Source: Burkholderiales bacterium
GTDB taxonomy: Bacteria > Pseudomonadota > Gammaproteobacteria > Burkholderiales > SG8-41
DNA: 64,000 bases
Reading direction: 5' to 3'
Assembly (NCBI GenBank): GCA_036262035.1
Contig: DATAJS010000009.1
Coordinates: forward strand, 62,001 to 126,000
Shown: piece after piece, positions 57,575-64,000 of the stretch
How positions within the stretch are numbered: position 1 is the stretch's first letter
How the letters are laid out: each line of letters starts with the position of its first letter
The notes under the pieces: generated by a model
What the model was told of the DNA's origin: nothing
Databases searched by the model: none
The model's input: the letters and a program-made list of their open reading frames with translations, nothing else
Translations under genes and position numbers: made by a program

Positions 57575-59020
57575 ATGTCTAAGCAACCACTTGCTGTTCA
57601 ACTCGGACAGTTCGTCTCCGATCTTCGCTTCGAAGCGTTACCGCCCGAAGTCGTCGACAAGGCGAAAGCGCTCGTCAATCACTCGGTGACGGTCGCGATG
57701 GCTTGTCACGGCGCGCCGCGCTCCATTCAGGCGCGCCAGGCGGTGATGCAGCAGGAGAGTCTCGGCGCGCGACGCGTCGGCACGGGGCAGGGCGCAACGG
57801 TCTGGGTCACGGGCGATCGCGCGACGCGGCCCGGCGCCGCGTTCGCGAACGGCGTCGCGGTCGCGGTGAACAACCAGTGCGACTCGTATCACATGCTGAC
57901 GCATCCCGGAGTGCTCATCCCGCCCGCCGGTATCGCGACGGCCGAAGGCGAAGGCCGCAGCGGCAAGGAGCTGCTGACCGCGATCGTCGCCGGATACGAG
58001 GTGCAGTGCCGCTGTGCGCGCGACTTTCTGCCTTCGACGAACGCGCGCGGTTTTCGATCGAGTCCCACCTACGGCATCCTCGGCTGCGCCGCCACGGCCG
58101 CTAAGCTGCTCGGGCTCGATACGGCGCAGACGATCAACGCCATCGCGCTTGCCGCGAGCTTCGCGGGGAGCCTGATCGAAGGACAGCGCGTCGGCGCGAT
58201 GGACGCCGATTTCGCCGAGGCGCAGGCGTCGCGCAACGCATTATGGGCCGCGACGCTCGCGCAGAATTCCTTCGGCGGCGCCGCATCGGCGCTGGAAGGC
58301 GAGGGCGGTTTCTACAACGCGTTCACCGGCAACAACAAAGGCGATCTCAGTTACGCGTACGAAGGCCCGCTCAAGGCCGATCTCGGCGACATCGTCGCGG
58401 ATCTCGGCAAGCGCTGGGAGGTGCTGGACGTCAAATTCAAGATCTATCCGACGCCGGGCTTCAACCAGCCGGTCATCTGGCTCGGGCACGACCTGGTCGA
58501 GCAGCATCGCCTGCGCGCGGACGAGATCGAGCACGTCACGCTGGAGATGAACTACCTCGAGACGCTGTACCCGTCGCCGCGCTATCCGCGGGGCATCGGC
58601 AAGGACGGCCACCCGTTCGGACGCACGGCCTACATGCTCGCCTCGACGCTCGTTCGCGGCGATTACCCGGTGCTCGAGGACTACGATCCTCATACCGAGC
58701 CGGGCGCCGAAGCGGAGAAGCAGAAGCAGATCGCGGAGCTGGTGAAGCGCATCGAGATCATCGGCGTGGTGGGCCGCCACAATTTCGGGCCGCGCATCAC
58801 GTGCATCCTGCGCGACGGCCGGCGGGTCAGCGGGGAGTACCACGGGCGCGAGCTCATGTGGGATTTCGCGAAGGACGCGCACGAGCTGCGGCGCTTCATC
58901 CCGGGCTTGCCGATCGCGTCCGCGCAATACGATCGCCTGGTGACGGCGATCTCGACGCTCGACAGCGCGGAGAGCGTGGACGAGGTCGTGCGCCTGACGC
59001 TGGCGAACCCGGAGAAGTGA
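57575..59020 (+). CDS. MmgE/PrpD family protein
   Basis: 481 residues, the third member of this family in the window. Blocks: VDKAKALVNHSVTVAMACHGA, NGVAVAVNNQCDSYHMLTHPGVLIPPAG (the active-site His region), SSPTYGILGCAATAAKLLGLD, GSLIEGQRVGAMDADFAEAQASRNAL and a C-terminal VGRHNFGPRITCILRDGRRVSGEY. The Asp-Asp-Tyr active-site run of the other two is replaced by NQCDSYH. It is divergent to the EthD-like gene with 78 bases between. The palindromic repeat at 59023 and an asparaginase gene follow. The substrate is unknown. Confidence 0.92.
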   Translation: MSKQPLAVQLGQFVSDLRFEALPPEVVDKAKALVNHSVTVAMACHGAPRSIQARQAVMQQESLGARRVGTGQGATVWVTGDRATRPGAAFANGVAVAVNNQCDSYHMLTHPGVLIPPAGIATAEGEGRSGKELLTAIVAGYEVQCRCARDFLPSTNARGFRSSPTYGILGCAATAAKLLGLDTAQTINAIALAASFAGSLIEGQRVGAMDADFAEAQASRNALWAATLAQNSFGGAASALEGEGGFYNAFTGNNKGDLSYAYEGPLKADLGDIVADLGKRWEVLDVKFKIYPTPGFNQPVIWLGHDLVEQHRLRADEIEHVTLEMNYLETLYPSPRYPRGIGKDGHPFGRTAYMLASTLVRGDYPVLEDYDPHTEPGAEAEKQKQIAELVKRIEIIGVVGRHNFGPRITCILRDGRRVSGEYHGRELMWDFAKDAHELRRFIPGLPIASAQYDRLVTAISTLDSAESVDEVVRLTLANPEK

Positions 59021-59022
59021 CC

Positions 59023-59095
59023 ATGTCATTGCGAGGCGCGCAAGCGACCCTTCGACAACGCTCAGGGCAGGCTACGCAATCCCGGAGCGTCCGAC
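59023..59095. repeat. palindromic repeat family B copy 2 with nested motif
   Basis: Begins ATGTCATTGCGAGGCGCG and ends near GCAATCCCGGAGCG, with CCCTTCGACAACGCTCAGGG nested inside (itself a common repeat word). The GTG start of the asparaginase gene at 59097 follows at its edge. Confidence 0.75.
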
Positions 59096-59096
59096 G

Positions 59097-60095
59097 GTGA
59101 CGAGTGAACCTTTGCCGAGGGTCGTCGTCCTGGCGACGGGCGGGACGATCGCGGGGCGCGCGGCGTCCAGCCTGAACCTCTCGGGATATCAGGCCGGTGC
59201 GGTTGCCGGCAGCGAGCTCGTCGACGCGGTGCCGGAGCTGCGCGAGCTTGCGCGCATCCGTGTCGAGCAGTTCGGCAACGTCGCCAGCACCAACCTGACG
59301 GTGGGCATGTGGCGGACGCTGGCCGATCGCATCGACGCGATCTTCGCGACCGAGCCCGACGTCGCCGGTGTCGTCATCACGCACGGCACGAGCACGATCG
59401 AGGAGACCGCCTATTTCCTCCACCTGACCGTGCGACACGAGCGGCCGGTCGTCCTCGTCGGCTCGATGCGGCCGTCGAGCGCGCTCAGCGCCGACGGACC
59501 GCTCAACCTCGTCAACGCCGTACGCGTGGCGACGTGTGCGCAATCGCGCGGCCGCGGCGCGCTGGTCGTGCTCAACGACGAGATCAACGGCGCGCGCGAA
59601 GCCACGAAGAGCAACACCTATCGGGTGGAGACTTTCAGGTCCGGCGAGCTCGGCTTCCTGGGTTATATCGATGACGACAAGGTGGCGTACTACCGCAGGC
59701 CGGAGAAGCGCCACACGGTCGATTCCGAGTTCGATCTGGCCGCGATCGCCGACCTGCCGAAAGTCGAGATCCTTTACGGCTACGTCGACGCGGCAACGCC
59801 GCTGCTCGTCGCGGCGTTGAGGCAGGCCGGCGTGCGAGGGATCGTCTTCGCGGCGCTCGGCGCGGGGATGCTCTCCGACAACGAGAAAGCCGCCGTGAAA
59901 GCGTCGCCCGACATGGTGTTCGTGCGCTCCACCCGCGTCGCCAACGGCCGCGTGATCGCGCATGGACCGCACGACGATCTGGGCCTCATCCCCGCGGACA
60001 ACCTGAGCCCGCAGAAGGCGCGCATCCTGCTCATGCTCGCTCTGGCGCGCTCGGCCGAAGCGTCCGAGCTGCGGCGCGTGTTCGCGGAGTATTAG
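59097..60095 (+). CDS. asparaginase (type I/II, Thr-dependent)
   Basis: 332 residues from a GTG at 59097. The family nucleophile block is ATGGTIAG (Thr17) and the second block is VVITHGTSTIEETAYFL (Thr98). In E. coli enzymes this reads HGTDT, so the catalytic Asp is Ser99 here, a substitution seen in some relatives and worth note. The Lys of the relay is in AREATKSNTYRVE. No signal peptide, so the enzyme is cytoplasmic. It releases ammonia from asparagine or a related amide. The start lies at the edge of a repeat and has no clear ribosome site. The other asparaginase in the window (48227) is unrelated. Confidence 0.93.
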   Translation: MTSEPLPRVVVLATGGTIAGRAASSLNLSGYQAGAVAGSELVDAVPELRELARIRVEQFGNVASTNLTVGMWRTLADRIDAIFATEPDVAGVVITHGTSTIEETAYFLHLTVRHERPVVLVGSMRPSSALSADGPLNLVNAVRVATCAQSRGRGALVVLNDEINGAREATKSNTYRVETFRSGELGFLGYIDDDKVAYYRRPEKRHTVDSEFDLAAIADLPKVEILYGYVDAATPLLVAALRQAGVRGIVFAALGAGMLSDNEKAAVKASPDMVFVRSTRVANGRVIAHGPHDDLGLIPADNLSPQKARILLMLALARSAEASELRRVFAEY

Positions 60096-60144
60096 GGAAT
60101 TCGGTTTACGCTATGTCCGATCCTCGTCAAAACGGAGGTGCGTG

Positions 60145-60837
60145 ATGCTCTACGAACTGCGTCGCTACGACGTCATGGCCGGCAAGCTGCCGGCGCTGGT
60201 GGATCGCTTCGGCAGCTTCACCGTCGGCAAATGGAAGGACCACGGCATCCGCCTCATCGGCTTCTGGACGCCGCTGCTCGGCGAGAAGAGCAGCCAGGTG
60301 GTGTACATCTGGGGCTGGGAAAGCTATGAGGAGCGCACGAAGAAGCTGGCCGCGTGGGGCGCGGATCCCGAGCGCGCGAAGAAATGGGCCGAGACCCAGA
60401 AGGACGGTCCGCTGGTCAGGCGCGTCTACAACCAGCTCATGGAGCCGACCGCGTACTCGCAGCTCGACAAAGGCGAGGCTTACGGTCCCGACGCCTCCAC
60501 GCGCGAACCGTACTTGTTCGAGCTGCGCGAGTATCAGGCGATGCCGGGCAAGATCGTCAACATCACCGAGCGCTTCGGCGGCTTCACCTGCGAGGCGTTC
60601 AGGAAACACGAGTTCCGGCAGGTCGGATACTGGGTCAACAAAATCGGCGGCAACGATCACCAGCTCGTCTACATGCTGGCATGGGCGAGCCTCAACGAGC
60701 GCGTCGCCAAGTTCGATACGTTCGCCAAGGATCCCGACCGTGCGCGCGTGTTCGGCGAAAGCGAGAAGAACGGGCCGATCGTGGAGCAGGTGACCACGAC
60801 GATCCTGCGGCCGACCGCGTTCTCGCCGATGAAGTAG
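60145..60837 (+). CDS. two-domain NIPSNAP family protein
   Basis: 230 residues from the ATG at 60145. GGAGG lies 6 bases upstream, so this start is better than a GTG 3 bases earlier. Two NIPSNAP repeats are visible: LYELRRYDVMAGKLPALVDRFGSF near the N-terminus and LFELREYQAMPGKIVNITERFGGF from about residue 125. Each is followed by GFWTPLLG or GYWVNKIGG and a WESYEER or WASLNER segment. The fold is the same dimeric alpha-beta barrel as EthD. Its enzymatic role is unknown, often in small-molecule oxidation clusters. It follows the asparaginase by 49 bases. Confidence 0.9.
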   Translation: MLYELRRYDVMAGKLPALVDRFGSFTVGKWKDHGIRLIGFWTPLLGEKSSQVVYIWGWESYEERTKKLAAWGADPERAKKWAETQKDGPLVRRVYNQLMEPTAYSQLDKGEAYGPDASTREPYLFELREYQAMPGKIVNITERFGGFTCEAFRKHEFRQVGYWVNKIGGNDHQLVYMLAWASLNERVAKFDTFAKDPDRARVFGESEKNGPIVEQVTTTILRPTAFSPMK

Positions 60838-60859
60838 CCGATGGTCGGTGAGTCGTACC

Positions 60860-60968
60860 GTGTCATCGCGAGGCTCGCGATGCGAGCCGTGGCGATCTCG
60901 TGACGCACGATCGGGTGCCGAGCGACTCGAGATTGCTTCGTCGCCGCGTGGCGGCTCCTCGCAATGAC
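60860..60968. repeat. palindromic repeat family B copy 3
   Basis: Reverse orientation relative to the copy at 5171: TGTCATCGCGAGGCTCGCGATGCGAGCC on the left and GGCTCCTCGCAATGACCG on the right. It fills the gap between convergent NIPSNAP and LLM genes. Confidence 0.78.
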
Positions 60969-60970
60969 CG

Positions 60971-62011
60971 CTACAGCAGTGCTTCGGCGACGACGCGCAG
61001 CGCATCGACGCCGGCGCCGCCGAGGAGCAGGGTGCCGATCGCGCCGTCTGTCGAGCTCTCCTTCCACACCTGCAGCCGGTCCCTGATGCGCTCGGGCGGG
61101 CCGACCAGCGCGATCTCGTCGATGAGCCGGTCGGGAACCGCGGCGATCGCTTCATCGCGGCGTCCGGCGAGATACGCATCCTGGATCTTCGCGGCGTCGG
61201 CTTCGTAGCCCATGCGCCGGACGTAATCGTTGTAGAAGTTCTTGTCGCGCGCGCCCATGCCGCCGATGTAGAGCGCGAGGCGCGGCTTGAGGGCGTCCCG
61301 GCACGCCTGGAGGTCCGTGCCCATCGCGACGAGCACATACGGGGCGATGTCGAAGTCGGCGAGCGACGCGTCCTTGCCCGCGGCAAGCCTGCCTTCGATC
61401 ACATGCTCGGTGACCAGGCCGGTGCGCTCGGGGCTCATCATGAACGGCTGCACGCCGTCGGCGACCTCGCCGGCGGTGCGCAAGCCCGCGGGGGTGATCG
61501 CGGCGGTATAGATCTTCAAGTCTGGATTCGGATGCAGGATGCTCTTCAGCGGCTTGCCGAGGCCCGTCGCGTCCGGGCCCGCATAGGGGATGCGGTAATG
61601 CTCGCCGGTGTGCGTGAGCGGCGCCTCACGCGCAAACACCTTGCGCACGATCCCGATGTATTCCCTGGTGCGGGTGAGCGGCTTCCCGTAAGGCAGGCCG
61701 TGCCAGCCTTCGATGACCTGCGGGCCCGACGGGCCGACGCCGAGGAGGAAGCGGTTGTTCGACATCGCCTGCAGCGTCGCCGCCGTCATGGCGGCACACG
61801 CCGGCGTGCGCGCCGGCATCTGCATGATGCCGGTGCCGGCCTTGATGCGCTCGGTGCGGGCCAGCACCCACGCGATCGGCGTCACGGCATCGGTGCCGTA
61901 CGATTCGCCCGCCCACACCGATGTGTAGCCCAGGCGCTCGGCTTCCAGCACGGCATCCATGCGCGGGCCGCCGGGCTCGCCGGCGTAGCGCAACAGCAGT
62001 CCCAACTTCAT
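60971..62011 (-). CDS. LLM-class flavin-dependent oxidoreductase
   Basis: 346 residues from the ATG at 62011 (GAGGAG upstream). The barrel shows KLGLLLRYAGEPGGPRMDAVLEAERLGY, SVWAGESYGTDAVTP, KAGTGIMQMPARTPACAAMTAATLQAMSNNRFLLGVGPSGPQV and the C-terminal LIDEIALVGPPERIRDRLQ. The last pattern is typical of the F420-dependent methylene-tetrahydromethanopterin reductase-like branch. Substrate and cofactor are not defined. The repeat at 62030 lies just upstream, and the Bug gene beyond it on the same strand is likely part of the same unit. Confidence 0.93.
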   Translation of the reverse strand: MKLGLLLRYAGEPGGPRMDAVLEAERLGYTSVWAGESYGTDAVTPIAWVLARTERIKAGTGIMQMPARTPACAAMTAATLQAMSNNRFLLGVGPSGPQVIEGWHGLPYGKPLTRTREYIGIVRKVFAREAPLTHTGEHYRIPYAGPDATGLGKPLKSILHPNPDLKIYTAAITPAGLRTAGEVADGVQPFMMSPERTGLVTEHVIEGRLAAGKDASLADFDIAPYVLVAMGTDLQACRDALKPRLALYIGGMGARDKNFYNDYVRRMGYEADAAKIQDAYLAGRRDEAIAAVPDRLIDEIALVGPPERIRDRLQVWKESSTDGAIGTLLLGGAGVDALRVVAEALL

Positions 62012-62029
62012 CAGCAAGGCTCCTCTACC

Positions 62030-62080
62030 TCGTGCGCCACGGGATCGCCACGGCTCGCTTCGCGAGCCTCGCGATGACGG
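62030..62080. repeat. palindromic repeat family B, half copy
   Basis: CGTGCGCCACGGGATCGCCACGGCTCGCTTCGCGAGCCTCGCGATGACGG matches the right half of the 5171 copy. It lies between the LLM gene and the Bug gene. The core GGCTCGCTTCGCGAGCC is a tight hairpin. Confidence 0.75.
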
Positions 62081-62086
62081 CGTACG

Positions 62087-63055
62087 CTAATCGAGCTTCA
62101 CGTTGAACTCGCGGAACAGCCTGCCGATCATTTCGGAATCCGCCTTCAGGCGTTCGGCGAGCTCTTCCGGCGTCTTGTGCGCGGGCTCGAGCGTCTGGGC
62201 GCTGAGCCTGCCCGCGACTTCGGAGTCGGTCATCGCTTTCCCCATCTCGGCGTTGAGCCGGTCGACGATCGCCCGCGGCGTTGCCGCAGGCGCCCAGGCG
62301 CTGACCCAGGTCCACGATTCGTAACCGGGAAAGGTGTCGGCGATCGTCGGCACGTCCGGGAGCTGCGGCACCCGCTCCAGCGTGGTCACGCCCAGCGCGC
62401 GCACGCGATTCGACTTGACGTGCGCGATCAGCTCGCCGATCGCCGCGACCTGGCACTGCGTTTCTCCCGACACCAGGGCGACGACAGCCGGCCCGCCGCC
62501 TTTGAACGGCACGTGCGTCAGGCGTACGCCCGTCCTCGATTCGAAGAGCACGCCGTTGAAGTGCGTGAAGCTGCCGTAGCCCGAATGCCCGTGGAGAATC
62601 GCTTTCGGGCGGCTCTTCGCCAGCGCGATGAACTCCTTCACCGATCGTGTCGGCAGCGAGGGATGCACCGTGAGCACGGCCGCGACTCGCGCGAGCGGCG
62701 TGACCGGGGCGAAATCGCGCAGCGCGTCGTAGGGCAGCTTCGAGTAGAGATGTGGATTCGAGACGTGGGAGGCTGCGGTCTGAATCAGCAAGGTATAGCC
62801 GTCGGGCTTGCTTTGCGCGACGATGGCCGAGCCGATCGTGCCGCCCGCGCCCGCGCGGTTGTCGATGACGAACTGCTGTCCCATCTGCTCCGAGACCTTC
62901 GTAAACACGATGCGCGCCACGATGTCGTTCGCGCCGGCCGGCGGAAACGGCACGACCACCCGCACGGGCTTGGCCGGAAAAGCCTGGGACCATGCGGCGC
63001 CTGCGGCGCAGAGCAGAGCGGCGAAAACCGCCGCGAACACTCGGGCTGCTTTCAT
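62087..63055 (-). CDS. Bug-family solute-binding protein
   Basis: 322 residues from the ATG at 63055 (GGGGGAGGA upstream). Signal peptide KAARVFAAVFAALLCAAGAAWSQ. Blocks: FPAKPVRVVVPFPPAGANDIVARI (PPAGA in place of PPGG), VIDNRAGAGGTIG, PDGYTLLI, LTHVPFKGGGPAVV (Phe for Tyr). These changes set it apart from the other Bug proteins here. It is divergent from the FAD oxidoreductase at 63125, with 69 bases between. An amino acid or related ligand is possible, given that neighbour. Confidence 0.95.
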   Translation of the reverse strand: MKAARVFAAVFAALLCAAGAAWSQAFPAKPVRVVVPFPPAGANDIVARIVFTKVSEQMGQQFVIDNRAGAGGTIGSAIVAQSKPDGYTLLIQTAASHVSNPHLYSKLPYDALRDFAPVTPLARVAAVLTVHPSLPTRSVKEFIALAKSRPKAILHGHSGYGSFTHFNGVLFESRTGVRLTHVPFKGGGPAVVALVSGETQCQVAAIGELIAHVKSNRVRALGVTTLERVPQLPDVPTIADTFPGYESWTWVSAWAPAATPRAIVDRLNAEMGKAMTDSEVAGRLSAQTLEPAHKTPEELAERLKADSEMIGRLFREFNVKLD

Positions 63056-63124
63056 GCTATTCCTCCCCCTGTTGGTAGGACGTCCGAGCGCAGCATACGG
63101 CCTCGGGCTCTTTCGGAGAAGCGG

Positions 63125-64000
63125 ATGCGTGTCGTGATTTGCGGCGGCGGGGTGATCGGAGCGTGCACCGCGTATTTCCTGGCCAGGCGCGGCGTCGACG
63201 TCACCGTGGTCGAGCGCAACGAAGTCGCCTGTGCCGCCTCCGGCAACGCGGGCGGTTTCCTCGCGCTCGACTGGTGCGCCGGCAGTGAGCTCGATGCGCT
63301 GGCACGGCGCAGCTTCGCACTGCATGGCGAGCTTGCCGCCGAGATCGACGAGGACTGGGGTTTTCACCGGACGAACGCGTACGGCGGTTGGGTGGTGCGC
63401 GATTCCGACCCGCGCCGACACGCACCGGCCGCGCTCGACTGGCTTGCCGGCGGCATCGCGATCTCGCACCGACTCGGCACGCCGGATACCACCGCCGTCG
63501 TCAATCCGCGCAGGTTCACGCAGGCGATGATGCGCGCGGCGCAACGGCACGGCGCGCAGGTGCGTGTGGGGCAGGTGACCGGCGTGTTGCGTGAGGGCGA
63601 CGGCTCGCGCGTGCGAGGGGTCGAGGTCGGCGGTTCGGCGATCGAAGCCGACGCGACCGTGATCGCGATGGGCCCTTGGTCGATCCTGGCGGCGGAATGG
63701 CTGCCGCTGCCCGATGTCTACGGACGGCAAAGCCCGAGCCTCGTCTATGACACGGGCCCTGACGTCCCGGGTGATGCGCTCTTCCTGGAATACCGCGATG
63801 CGGCCGGCGAAGAGGTGACGGTCGAAGTGTTTCCGCGCGCGGACGGCACCACCCACGTCTGCGCGTTCGGCGGCTCGGCGCCGCTGCCGATCGATCCGGG
63901 CCACGTCGCACCCGAGCCCGGTGTCATCGAGCGCCTGCACGCGCTGTGCGAGCGGGTGTCGCCCGCGTTCACGCGGGACCGGATCGCCGCCAGGCAGGCG
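63125..64000 (+). CDS. D-amino acid/glycine oxidase-like FAD oxidoreductase, partial
   Basis: Open from the ATG at 63125 to the window end (292 codons), so the C-terminus is missing. The N-terminus has the FAD-binding GGGVIGACTAYFLARRGVDVTVVER (GxGxxG) and CAASGNAGGFLALDWC, typical of the DAO family. Further on are VNPRRFTQAMMRAA, DATVIAMGPWS (the late FAD contact) and LFLEYRDAAGEEVTVEVFPRADG. These oxidise amino or imino groups of small acids with release of hydrogen peroxide or transfer to a quinone. It is divergent from a Bug gene. The product is probably about 370 residues when complete. Confidence 0.9.
   Translation, partial: MRVVICGGGVIGACTAYFLARRGVDVTVVERNEVACAASGNAGGFLALDWCAGSELDALARRSFALHGELAAEIDEDWGFHRTNAYGGWVVRDSDPRRHAPAALDWLAGGIAISHRLGTPDTTAVVNPRRFTQAMMRAAQRHGAQVRVGQVTGVLREGDGSRVRGVEVGGSAIEADATVIAMGPWSILAAEWLPLPDVYGRQSPSLVYDTGPDVPGDALFLEYRDAAGEEVTVEVFPRADGTTHVCAFGGSAPLPIDPGHVAPEPGVIERLHALCERVSPAFTRDRIAARQA

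Overview
The window is high-GC, densely coded DNA that looks like the chromosome of an environmental betaproteobacterium of the Burkholderiales type. The main reasons are seven separate Bug-type (TctC-like) periplasmic solute-binding proteins with no TctA/TctB membrane partners in the window, a crowd of amide, ureide and carboxylate catabolic enzymes, and ordinary Shine-Dalgarno starts with many ATGA-type overlaps. I saw no tRNA, rRNA, prophage, insertion sequence or CRISPR. No stretch longer than 300 bases lacks a gene.

Left part (1-17.6 kb): a partial M42-like metallopeptidase and a Bug protein; a lipoprotein; a DUF899 thioredoxin-like protein; a c-di-GMP-I (GEMM) riboswitch in front of a response regulator that carries a degenerate HPt-like domain; a cyclopropane-fatty-acid synthase pseudogene; a Phd-type antitoxin beside a frameshifted PIN toxin; an orphan molybdenum hydroxylase subunit; a luciferase-like oxidoreductase; a membrane protein; Bug proteins; an Asp-box propeller; an amidohydrolase; an arylmalonate-decarboxylase-like protein without its cysteine; a ModA fragment; and a TauD dioxygenase with a DOPA-dioxygenase-like partner.

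Middle part (17.6-26.6 kb): two clusters that each pair a MmgE/PrpD protein with M20 hydrolases, plus a class III aminotransferase, a Bug protein whose 5' end is embedded in palindromic repeats, and a PuuE-like deacetylase. Together they suggest uptake and hydrolysis of carboxylates, ureides or carbamoyl compounds.

26.6-38.9 kb holds the most striking locus. One tightly packed minus-strand operon encodes a DUF928 protein, a 1798-residue two-partner-secretion exoprotein, its ShlB/FhaC-type outer-membrane transporter, an exported TPR-CHAT (caspase-like) protease and a small protein. A CHASE2-adenylate/guanylate cyclase is transcribed divergently from the same short intergenic region. I infer a cell-envelope secretion, proteolysis and nucleotide-signalling module.

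Right part (38.9-64 kb): a CocE hydrolase, an RlmN-like radical SAM methyltransferase, a cupin, a RidA homologue, a small secreted Ser/Gly-rich protein, a divergent HflX GTPase, a GMC oxidoreductase, luciferase-like oxidoreductases, an MBL hydrolase, and two unrelated asparaginases. It also contains a hydantoinase operon (HyuA-HyuB-ornithine cyclodeaminase-like-alpha/beta hydrolase-Bug), another PrpD, NIPSNAP and EthD-like proteins, Bug proteins and a partial FAD oxidoreductase running off the right end. Three kinds of dispersed palindromic repeats sit between genes.
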